From JBKECO01 sp047974745 (GTDB lineage Bacteria > Bacillota > Clostridia > Lachnospirales > Lachnospiraceae), in assembly GCA_047974745.1 (NCBI GenBank), contig JBKECO010000005.1:1-64000 (forward strand): a stretch of DNA of 64,000 bases, given 5' to 3'. Within the stretch, counting starts at the first letter, position 1. Each line of letters begins with the position of its first letter. Made by a program: the position numbers and the translations under genes. The notes beneath the pieces are model-generated. The model did no database searches. It had not been told where the DNA came from and saw only the letters and a program-made list of their open reading frames with translations. Positions 25,157 to 33,174 of this stretch are shown here, in pieces.

Positions 25157-27298
25157 TTGAAGAATAATAAGGGAATCAGCTTGATCGAACTTATTGTAGC
25201 AGTGTCGATGGTTGCCATTGTAGGCGGCGCACTGCTATCTTTTATAGTGACCAGCACCAATATGTATAAGAGGCAAAATTCAGAAATAAGTCTTCAGGAA
25301 GAGGCACAGCTAGCAGTCAATCAAGTCGAGAATCTCATCATCAATGCTACAAATGGAGTGAGATTTTTGGAGGTCTCAGATGCGGGATCTGGTCTTGTGA
25401 CAGAGCGTACACTTTATATGTACAACAAAGAGACTGGCGGAAATATTGTGACTAAGATCAGTTGGATGACCAGTACGAAACAGTTGCTTTACTCCACTTA
25501 TCAATATACGACAGATATTTCAGGAGCAGATATCTTAACGCCAATTATAACGGACGAACTCATGGCTGAATATGTAAATTCATTTTCTGTGGATCTCAGT
25601 GACCTGGAGTCCAGGAATCTGATAAAATTATCACTGGATTTTTTGTTTGATAGTCGTAACTATAAAACAGATAAGGATATAAAAATCAGAAATGATATTC
25701 TGCAGGTGGCATCCGATGAAGAAGCATTTACCTCCGGCGGAGATCAGATATTGATTCCAAATGTGACAGATGTCGTTATTTCTCCAAGCACCGCCTATAC
25801 TTGGCAGGGAAGTGTCACCTCTGGATTTTCTGCTGCAGTGATTGGAACCAATTTTCCAATGCAGGATGTGATATGGGATTTCACAGATGAGACAAAGGCA
25901 AGAATCAATGATACAAATACTGTCATTTCGTCCTTTGGAGTTGTAACACTTGGTGAAAACGAGACCTGTACACCGATCAATATCCAGGCTATTTCCACGC
26001 AAAGTGTAATCAATGCAGAGGGAGATGCTTCGCAGTATATTGCGGATACGGCATCCGTTCTGACTAAGAGTATCCAGACGATTTCGTTGTCCAATAGTAA
26101 ACAGACGGATGCTTTAGAATTCAAAGCGGATCTGATATTTAGTGGTCAGAATTTCGAATCCACTGATAACTTTACATCTGGCATTTATTTTACATATACC
26201 TATGAGGGAAATCCGATCAACGATGTAAGTGCAACGGTCGAACAGTTGGATGCTGCAACATCACAGGCAAGATATAAAACGGTCTTTTCAACAGAGAATA
26301 CTGCCTACGAAGGAAAGACCATTCAGGTCACACCGATCTATCAAAGAGATGCAAAGATCTATACAGGAGTGACATCCTCTTTCACCTTTGGGATCGAAGC
26401 AATCAGAGATATTGCGATTGTGATTAAAGACAGCAATGGCAACTGGACGGATTATACAAATATGAGTTATACAAGTGCAAGGGGAGCTGGTTTTGATATA
26501 ACACTAAAGGTCAAAAGGAGTACGAGCTGGTCTGGAGAGATTTCAGAAGAATACATACCGTTTGGATCAGCCACATGGAAACAGATCAAATGGAGTCTGG
26601 TAGATTCCTCCGAAAATCCGGTTTCACTTCTAGGGACACCTTCATCTGGCCGACTGAATGTACCAGTTAACTGGAGGGAATTAACTGCCGATCAGGAGTA
26701 TAAATATCTTCTGCAAGCAACCTATAATGGATGGAAGGTAGATCCTGTTACTGTGATTATTCCAAAAGTCTCATTTGTGATCAATGAAAAAGCAGAAGGT
26801 CAGGACAGATACCCTCTGCAAGTAAATCGTGATCAGGACATTACGTTTCGAGTGACAGGACTGACGAGCAGAAACTATAGTGTATATTGCTTGGATAATA
26901 AAAATGCAGCAAATATCAGCACCGATGGGGCGACCATCCTAGGTCAAGAGAGTAGTACATCTTATAACAATCCGCAGATTTTTACCTTTGGGATTAAGGA
27001 TAGCTCTGGAAATGTGATTGCCGGAATTACAGATCATCTTAGAATTGATTATGGAACATCGAATCTATTTCAGACAACCTGGATCATCTATCCGGTCAAG
27101 TACACATTAACGGACTTAAATCTGTATTTATTTCCAGGTGAATGGGAAACAATCTTGAAGGAGTATAAAGGCAGCAGTTACTATTTACTCGATGGTACAA
27201 AAGTCACTTGCCAGTTCCTGAATAATGAATTCAGGTACACAGTTAATGGGACAGAGTACCAATATAGCGCAGGTAGTTTGATTTGGTATTCGAATTGA
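25157..27298 (+). CDS. Large PilW-like minor prepilin
   Basis: About 713 residues from a TTG at 25157, chosen because ATAGGAGG (25143-25150) lies 6 bases before it; the upstream TTG at 25136 would put this site inside the gene. The leader is then MKNNKG and the mature start ISLIELIVAVSMVAIVGGAL. The first 200 residues fit a PilW/GspJ-like pilin (SLQEEAQLAVNQVENLIINA). Behind it come about 500 extra residues with Ig-like or beta-sandwich character (VIIPNVTDVVISPSTAY-type linkers; repeated Thr/Ser-rich strands). PilW proteins are normally 200-350 residues, so this is a pilin carrying a large external domain. Confidence 0.75.
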   Translation: MKNNKGISLIELIVAVSMVAIVGGALLSFIVTSTNMYKRQNSEISLQEEAQLAVNQVENLIINATNGVRFLEVSDAGSGLVTERTLYMYNKETGGNIVTKISWMTSTKQLLYSTYQYTTDISGADILTPIITDELMAEYVNSFSVDLSDLESRNLIKLSLDFLFDSRNYKTDKDIKIRNDILQVASDEEAFTSGGDQILIPNVTDVVISPSTAYTWQGSVTSGFSAAVIGTNFPMQDVIWDFTDETKARINDTNTVISSFGVVTLGENETCTPINIQAISTQSVINAEGDASQYIADTASVLTKSIQTISLSNSKQTDALEFKADLIFSGQNFESTDNFTSGIYFTYTYEGNPINDVSATVEQLDAATSQARYKTVFSTENTAYEGKTIQVTPIYQRDAKIYTGVTSSFTFGIEAIRDIAIVIKDSNGNWTDYTNMSYTSARGAGFDITLKVKRSTSWSGEISEEYIPFGSATWKQIKWSLVDSSENPVSLLGTPSSGRLNVPVNWRELTADQEYKYLLQATYNGWKVDPVTVIIPKVSFVINEKAEGQDRYPLQVNRDQDITFRVTGLTSRNYSVYCLDNKNAANISTDGATILGQESSTSYNNPQIFTFGIKDSSGNVIAGITDHLRIDYGTSNLFQTTWIIYPVKYTLTDLNLYLFPGEWETILKEYKGSSYYLLDGTKVTCQFLNNEFRYTVNGTEYQYSAGSLIWYSN

Positions 27299-27312
27299 AA
27301 GGAGTGAGGCCA

Positions 27313-30300
27313 ATGAACCAGAATCACTTTAAAATAAATAAGAAAACAAGAGCAATTGCATTTATACTCCTTGTGTCTGTTCTGCTCACTCTGTTCGCTG
27401 AACCTTTTGACCGACCGGTGGAAGTTGCAGCAAGTACTGGAAACAATTCCATTCAGAAGTTGGATGATACACACACAGTTATGGATAAGAACAAGGATAT
27501 AAAGATTGGAACGAATGAAAATCCATTTACCATACTGGAAATCGTGCCGAACCCCAGTATGGCTTCCATCGGATATCTGATTCCTGGCTGCGAGCCAATT
27601 GATATGCGAAAGCTGGCACTGGATTCCGGCGCATTGATCGATCAGTATATAGCTCAGTTTGCCACAGCTTCGTCGGGAATTGCGACAGTGACAAAGGGAA
27701 CAGTTTTTTTGGATCAGCTATTGGAACTAGGATTTGATTCAGCTGAGGCATTGGAATATCCAGAGCCGGTCACTCAAAATGGGTATTATCAAAAGGTCGA
27801 CGATCAGTCTGGAACCTTTCTATCCACCGAAGTAATAACAGAAATACCACCAGAAACAGAACTGCCAGCAGAAACAGAACTGCCAGCAGAAACAGAACTG
27901 CCAGCAGGAACGGAACTGCCAGCAGGAACCGAAATACCAGCTGGAACCGAAATACCAGCAGGAACCGAAATTCCGATTGAGGCTCCAACGCTCACCTTTG
28001 AGTATGTAGGAGCAGGAAATGGCAACTACATCTGGGTACAAAACGACGGACCAGCGGATGAAGATGCTGCAAAGACATGGACGTCACGAACAGAAGTAGC
28101 CTATTACTTCAATGAGATCATAAACAATGATGTTTTTATAAAAAATGCGTTCGCGGGGAATGTATCAGAGGCGTTTACAACACAGGTCATATCACTGACT
28201 CCAAAAGATATGGGATCACAAGCAGCACTTAACTTAATTGCAAGCGCAGATATGATCATGATACATGCTTCTAGTGGTTCGGAAATCACAGCATTATGGA
28301 ATGCTTTAAACAAAGAAAGTGAGCCAGCCATTAGTGAAGATACTTCTTCGATATTCGAACTGTCACAGCATTCAAACACTGATATTCCCTGGAGTGCGGC
28401 CTGGGCAATACTAGAAAGAGAGGCATCTGCAGATCCGGCGGTTATGATGATAGACCAGTATGCTGTATATAATCACTACAATTCTGGACAGGCAGATACG
28501 AATCTAAAAAAGTTGTATCTAATGCTGATGCTTGTAGGACCGAATGCATTCCGTAGTACATTTCAGGATGAAATCACGATTGGAAGCTATTCCTCTGTGA
28601 GTTGGCCAACTGGAATTTATAAAGGAAACCGGAATTGGAATCAAAGTATTTTTCTACGGAGTCATGAAACGAATTATATGCTGATGCCAGTATCCGAAAT
28701 GAGCAATTTTGAGCCATATGTATCGGATACTATGTATTCTTATACACAGAATCGAGAGAGTGGAAATATATTTTCTGAACTTTTTTCTGAATACCGTATA
28801 GATCGGACCTATACAGATGCCCAGGGGAATACCCTGGAATATAAGTATGTCAGTGATCTTTTTGATGAGCTGGGAGATAGTAGTTCTGCCTCACAGGCAA
28901 ATGTTCTTACCTATCTTTTCTCCGAAAGAAATTATAAGACAAAATTGAATGTTCTAGAAATCGAAGCTTGTAAAAGCTTTTACGCCGATACCTATTCTGG
29001 GGATTTCAACTGGACACTATATTTTTTGTCTATGGTACCGTGGTTTCGAGGAGATATTAATTCAGACGTTACGGTTACAAAAATGCCTGTTTGGGAATTG
29101 AATGGGAACATAGAAGATCTGACTGCGACATATGACCTTATTCTGATTGGCGATAAGCAAACAGCAACAAATGGGCTAAAAGGATATAATGACAAGAGTC
29201 TTGGAAATCTCGTGTATACAGGTCTGGGAGATCTGACGACCGCAGCAACAAAGCAGTCAGATGGAAGCTATAATAGCGGTACAAATGCCAGATACAGTGC
29301 ATATGATATCACCGTAAAGAAACTTCGTGAAATCAGAAACTTTATAGGTGCAAAAAAGCCTGTGGTAATGATGGGAGAGTTGTATGATACTTCAGTCACG
29401 CCCCTTAGCCCTCTTCAAAATGTAATTGATCCAAGCTCTAATATATATATGCTGGCATCAATGCATACCGGTACAGAAGAAGTGACACTGTACAACCGTA
29501 ATACGGATGGTGTAGATCTGATCAAACAGGCATTGGCAAAGGAGAGTTGTAAAATTGAGTTCTTTACCTTGGATGGTGGGACTGGAAAACCTTTAGAATA
29601 CACCTATGATACCACTTCAGCCGGGACGATCACCAATGTAGCCTATGGGTCCAAAACACTGACGTATCGGTTTAAGATCAATGGACCTGCGGATTCTGTC
29701 TATTCAGTGAATCTCCTTATTGATCAGGATGGAGATGGTATTTATGATGGCTCTTCCAAGGAACAGATGGAAAAGGAGGCGAATGGATATCTGCAAACAA
29801 ATTCAGAGCTTCTAACAGATCTTTCGATTACAGATGATCTAACAGGTAATACAGTATCCGTTCTCTATGCGAATACCTATTACACATTAACACGAACTCT
29901 GCCGGAAAGTTTTCTGGGTATTCAGCCTTGGAGACTTGAGGTGGTCAGTACATCAAATAAGTTTCTTAGAGACAGCGAAACAGGTTATACCTGTATCAAA
30001 GCCCAGACAACCCAAAAGGAAAAGATCAAAATTCTGGAAATGAACCTGATGTCGACCATGAAAGTAGAGGCCAGCAAGAATTTTACAGACCATATTTCAT
30101 GGGGATCTGTTTTTTTGAATTTTGCTGATACCAGGACTGCTACAGGTGCAAAATTTAGAAAATACCTGGATTGTGTTGATGAATTTGATATTACCCTTAC
30201 GTATCAAAAAAACGTTGACTGGTATGCTAAATTTGGAGATGGTGCTCGAGATTCATTTGGAAACGTTATGACAAAGGAACAAAGAATTGCAGCCTGGCAG

Positions 30301-31674
30301 CAGGAGCTGGATGGTTACGATATGCTGATCCTGGGTTTTAATGACATGTGTATGTTTACCAGTAACGAAGTATTTTATGAAGGTTTTCTGTACTTTAAAA
30401 ATCAAGGGAAAAGTATTATTATGAGTCATGATATGGTCATGTCAGGTAATGTATATCCAAAATATAATATAAGCGGTGGAAATATCTTCTATGCATCCTA
30501 TGTGGATGAAGTAAGAACATTAGTTGGTCAAAGACGCAGTTACCTTTCATGGAATGAAGCGGAAGGAAGCTATGATCAATCCTATGCAAATGCGATAGTT
30601 GCAAATCGTAAAGTTTCTGTCGTTCCGACCAATTCTTGGTTGAATGCACAGGGGAGCAATAAAAAATATTACACATCCACTACAGCAAACATGGATAATA
30701 TATTAGAAACCGTTTCAGAATATCCAGATAATTCAAATTATGGTGCAATGCAGGCGAATATGTCACATCCTTATAGTGTGGACGACAGAATTACAGCAAT
30801 CGGAATGAATAAGTTCAATAATTTCAAGACAACTGTGGTAGGTGTAGCAAATCAGGGTCAAATCACAGAATATCCATATAACATACCGGAATCCATTCAA
30901 GTCGCCCTGACCCATACGCAATATTTTGCGCTTGATCTGGAATCTTCACCAGATGGAGACGTAGCTGTTTGGTACAACCTGACAGATGGCAGAAGTGAAA
31001 AGTATTTTGGCTCAGATGGCTTGGGAATCTATTCTTCCAGGGAAACAGACAGCGCAAGTAATTTTTATATCTACAATAAAGGAAATATTACATATACTGG
31101 TCTTGGACATGGAGGGGAAGGAAAAGTAAATGGATATCGAGCGATTCTGCCTGATCCCGGAATGCCAGATGATGAGGTCAAGTTGTTCGTTAATACGATG
31201 ATCGCAGCATATCGAGCATCGGCTTCAAAGCCAGAGATTCAAGTGACCAATGAGGATGCATCAGATAATAGTCAGAAAAGCATACGATATGTGACCCTTG
31301 ATCAGGGGAATATTAACTATAGGAACCATATCATCCCAGTTACATTTGAAATTGGAGATGATAGTGTTTTTCAAGTGGCAAATGAGCGGACATATCAATT
31401 ACAGTATCTGGATTCGACTGGTGTTTTGAATAATCTTACCACATTCATGAAGGGTTCCGAAACACCCCTTACGTTGACAGATCAATATTATGTTGCAGAT
31501 ACAGATATGGAATATCAGATCAATATTCCCTATAATGACATCATAGCAAACGGACAGTATTCCTTTACGATCAAAGTAACATCCACCTATTATAATAGTA
31601 AGAATGTGGCGGTTACAACTGTCTCGTATAAAGAGGTTCTGCTTTTACCGATGCCGCTCTTCGATCTAAATTAA
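27313..31674 (+). CDS. Giant exported protein closing the pilus locus; candidate pilus-tip factor
   Basis: About 1453 residues from the ATG at 27313 (GGAGTGAGG 3-11 bases upstream). The N-terminus is a Sec signal: basic KINKKTR, then a hydrophobic IAFILLVSVLLTLFA. Three modules of similar order are seen. Each starts with a strand ending in LEI/LEM (FTILEIVPNP about 70; LNVLEIEACK about 544; IKILEMNLMS about 904). Each later has a hydrophobic strand (ADMIMIHAS about 311; YDLILIGDKQ about 606; YDMLILGFND about 1003), as in Rossmann or amidotransferase-like folds. A Ca-binding type loop DQDGDGIYD lies near 804. An 18-bp coding repeat gives a T/E/P-rich linker at about 175-220. It may belong to the DUF5057 group; I cannot confirm that. 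No sortase motif or C-terminal membrane anchor is seen. It sits where pilY1 lies in diderm pilus loci. Confidence 0.6.
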   Translation: MNQNHFKINKKTRAIAFILLVSVLLTLFAEPFDRPVEVAASTGNNSIQKLDDTHTVMDKNKDIKIGTNENPFTILEIVPNPSMASIGYLIPGCEPIDMRKLALDSGALIDQYIAQFATASSGIATVTKGTVFLDQLLELGFDSAEALEYPEPVTQNGYYQKVDDQSGTFLSTEVITEIPPETELPAETELPAETELPAGTELPAGTEIPAGTEIPAGTEIPIEAPTLTFEYVGAGNGNYIWVQNDGPADEDAAKTWTSRTEVAYYFNEIINNDVFIKNAFAGNVSEAFTTQVISLTPKDMGSQAALNLIASADMIMIHASSGSEITALWNALNKESEPAISEDTSSIFELSQHSNTDIPWSAAWAILEREASADPAVMMIDQYAVYNHYNSGQADTNLKKLYLMLMLVGPNAFRSTFQDEITIGSYSSVSWPTGIYKGNRNWNQSIFLRSHETNYMLMPVSEMSNFEPYVSDTMYSYTQNRESGNIFSELFSEYRIDRTYTDAQGNTLEYKYVSDLFDELGDSSSASQANVLTYLFSERNYKTKLNVLEIEACKSFYADTYSGDFNWTLYFLSMVPWFRGDINSDVTVTKMPVWELNGNIEDLTATYDLILIGDKQTATNGLKGYNDKSLGNLVYTGLGDLTTAATKQSDGSYNSGTNARYSAYDITVKKLREIRNFIGAKKPVVMMGELYDTSVTPLSPLQNVIDPSSNIYMLASMHTGTEEVTLYNRNTDGVDLIKQALAKESCKIEFFTLDGGTGKPLEYTYDTTSAGTITNVAYGSKTLTYRFKINGPADSVYSVNLLIDQDGDGIYDGSSKEQMEKEANGYLQTNSELLTDLSITDDLTGNTVSVLYANTYYTLTRTLPESFLGIQPWRLEVVSTSNKFLRDSETGYTCIKAQTTQKEKIKILEMNLMSTMKVEASKNFTDHISWGSVFLNFADTRTATGAKFRKYLDCVDEFDITLTYQKNVDWYAKFGDGARDSFGNVMTKEQRIAAWQQELDGYDMLILGFNDMCMFTSNEVFYEGFLYFKNQGKSIIMSHDMVMSGNVYPKYNISGGNIFYASYVDEVRTLVGQRRSYLSWNEAEGSYDQSYANAIVANRKVSVVPTNSWLNAQGSNKKYYTSTTANMDNILETVSEYPDNSNYGAMQANMSHPYSVDDRITAIGMNKFNNFKTTVVGVANQGQITEYPYNIPESIQVALTHTQYFALDLESSPDGDVAVWYNLTDGRSEKYFGSDGLGIYSSRETDSASNFYIYNKGNITYTGLGHGGEGKVNGYRAILPDPGMPDDEVKLFVNTMIAAYRASASKPEIQVTNEDASDNSQKSIRYVTLDQGNINYRNHIIPVTFEIGDDSVFQVANERTYQLQYLDSTGVLNNLTTFMKGSETPLTLTDQYYVADTDMEYQINIPYNDIIANGQYSFTIKVTSTYYNSKNVAVTTVSYKEVLLLPMPLFDLN
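27835..27978 (+). repeat. 18-bp in-frame tandem repeats in the giant pilus-locus protein
   Basis: Eight units of 18 bp coding for variants of ETELPA / GTEIPA. Units 2-4 (27853-27906) are identical, unit 5 (27907) differs by three bases, units 6-7 share GGAACCGAAATACCAGC, and the end units are diverged. This makes a stiff acidic Pro-rich linker between the first two parts of the protein. Copy number changes would alter length without a frame shift. Antisense frames over the repeat are artefacts of its periodicity. Confidence 0.88.
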
Positions 31675-31784
31675 AAAACAGATTCAAACAATAACGAAAT
31701 CTGGATCGTTTCTTAAATCTTTCTTAAAAGACAGTAGGTTTATTGACAGTAGAGTCTACTCAGAGTTACCATATTGTTATCAGC

Positions 31785-31827
31785 AAAAAAGACGGTATCA
31801 TTCCTTGGGTCTGAATGCCGTCTTTTT
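31785..31827 (+). terminator. Terminator of the pilus locus
   Basis: AAAAAGACGGTAT pairing with ATGCCGTCTTTTT across a loop of about 15 bases, one G-U pair, T-run at the end. The stem is nearly the same as that of the terminator at 33138-33172. Confidence 0.82.
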
Positions 31828-31894
31828 ATGATACAAATAAGAAGGATAGAAACCCCTTTTGCAACAATATCATATTATGAGGAGAATGGAAATA

Positions 31895-32290
31895 ATGAAA
31901 GAGAGATTTCGTAGATTTATGATCGGAAGATATGGGTATGATGAACTTTCAAAGTATACACTGGGCTTTACGATTCTGCTGATGATTCTGTCGATGTTCC
32001 TGGATTCTACGATTTTATATATCTTATCCATAGCATTGTTAATCGTGATCTACCTGCGTACTTTTTCAAAAAATATCCAGAGACGATATACAGAAAATCA
32101 GAAATTCAATCTAGTTCGAACTAAAGTGACAACACTATTTTTGGTCAGGAAAAAGGAATTCGAGCAGAGAAAACAATATCGTTTTTATCGGTGTCCAGAC
32201 TGCAGACAGAGGGTAAGAGTGCCTCGTGGAAAGGGGAAGATCAGTATAACCTGTCCAAAGTGCAGAGGACAATTCATTAGAAAAAGTTAG
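31895..32290 (+). CDS. Small membrane protein with zinc ribbon
   Basis: 131 residues from the ATG at 31895, which has AGGAG (31880-31884) at 10 bases; in-frame ATGs at 31877 and 31886 are too close to that site. There are two close hydrophobic segments (about 22-37 and 39-56), then a basic stretch and a C-terminal zinc ribbon CPDC...CPKC. No enzyme motif is seen. I do not know its function; similar membrane-zinc-ribbon proteins are common in Clostridia. The DUF5685-like gene follows after 10 bases, so the two likely form an operon. Confidence 0.72.
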   Translation: MKERFRRFMIGRYGYDELSKYTLGFTILLMILSMFLDSTILYILSIALLIVIYLRTFSKNIQRRYTENQKFNLVRTKVTTLFLVRKKEFEQRKQYRFYRCPDCRQRVRVPRGKGKISITCPKCRGQFIRKS

Positions 32291-32300
32291 GTAAGCAGAT

Positions 32301-33161
32301 ATGTTTGGATATATTAATATTAATAGAAACGAGTTAAGCAAAGAGAATCAAAAAATCTATCAGTCATTCTACTGTGGATTATGCCGAACACTGAAAATTT
32401 CATGTGGAACAAAGGGGCAGATACTGCTGAATTATGACATGACGTTTCTGATTCTGCTTTTATCTGGTCTTTATGAGCTGGAGAATGAGGTGACGGATTT
32501 TTCCTGCGCAATGCATCCAACGAAAAAACAAACAGCCTGGGTCAATGAAGCCAGCAGATATGCAGCAGATATGAATGTGCTTTTGGCTTATCAGAATCTA
32601 GAGCATGACTGGAAGGACGAAAAGTCCGTTACAAAGAAGGCATTCGCAGCTTTTATAAAAAAAGACTATGAGAGTATAGTACAAAAATACCCAGGGCAGA
32701 AAGCCGCCTTGGAGAGGTATCAGAAGCAACAACGGAAATTCGAAGAAGAAAGGGAATCGAATTTAGATAAGGTATCTGGGCTCATGGGTGAAATCGTTGC
32801 TGAGATCTTTGCATGGCGCAATGATCTTTGGACAGAAGAGCTCAGGAGCATGGGATTTTACATGGGTAAATTCATGTATATAATGGATGCCTTTGAAGAT
32901 CTGGAAAAGGATATCAAGCAGGACAAATACAATCCATTACGTTATATGCTGCAAAAGGAGCCAGAAGGCTTTGAGACTTTTTGCAAATTGATGCTGGCCA
33001 GCATGATTCATGAAAGTGAGAAATCCTTCGGACGACTCCCAGTGATTCAATATTCTGAAATAATCCAGAATATTCTTGGTTCCGGAATCTGGACTAAATA
33101 TAAAGAACTGCGGTTGAAGAAACAAAGAAAGACAAAGAAAAAAGACGGTATCGATGACTGA
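32301..33161 (+). CDS. DUF5685-like protein
   Basis: 286 residues, mostly helical. The N-terminal block FGYININRNELSKENQKIYQ followed by YCGLCRTL is, as I recall, the hallmark of DUF5685 proteins, where the Cys pair and a later CAMHP may bind a metal. A second conserved-looking block is MGKFMYIMDAFEDLEKDIKQ, rich in Asp/Glu and reminiscent of prenyl-synthase-like helices. No function is known. Its last residues (KKKDGIDD) are coded within the terminator shared with glmS. ATG start; GTAAGCAG upstream is a weak ribosome site, so coupling to the preceding gene is likely. Confidence 0.72.
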   Translation: MFGYININRNELSKENQKIYQSFYCGLCRTLKISCGTKGQILLNYDMTFLILLLSGLYELENEVTDFSCAMHPTKKQTAWVNEASRYAADMNVLLAYQNLEHDWKDEKSVTKKAFAAFIKKDYESIVQKYPGQKAALERYQKQQRKFEEERESNLDKVSGLMGEIVAEIFAWRNDLWTEELRSMGFYMGKFMYIMDAFEDLEKDIKQDKYNPLRYMLQKEPEGFETFCKLMLASMIHESEKSFGRLPVIQYSEIIQNILGSGIWTKYKELRLKKQRKTKKKDGIDD

Positions 33162-33172
33162 TACCGTCTTTT
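33138..33172. terminator. Bidirectional terminator between the DUF5685-like gene and glmS
   Basis: A perfect 13-bp stem AAAAGACGGTATC (33140-33152) / GATACCGTCTTTT (33160-33172) with a 7-base loop. It serves both converging genes. The stop codon of the left gene lies in the loop and stem, and that of glmS is 3 bases outside. Confidence 0.88.
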
Positions 33173-33174
33173 AG

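Noticed and set aside
27853..27978. CRISPR-like array
   Set aside because: The repeats are contiguous without spacers and are in frame within a gene, so they are a minisatellite. No CRISPR array or cas gene was seen anywhere in the window.
27770..28041. Three overlapping minus-strand frames with regular FLLAVLFLLAV-like repeats
   Set aside because: They are the antisense of the 18-bp coding repeats; the regular pattern is a by-product of the period of 18.
31743..31777. Promoter TTGACA ... TATTGT before the zinc-ribbon gene
   Set aside because: The spacing is about 23 bp, too long for sigma-A, and the region runs into a terminator.
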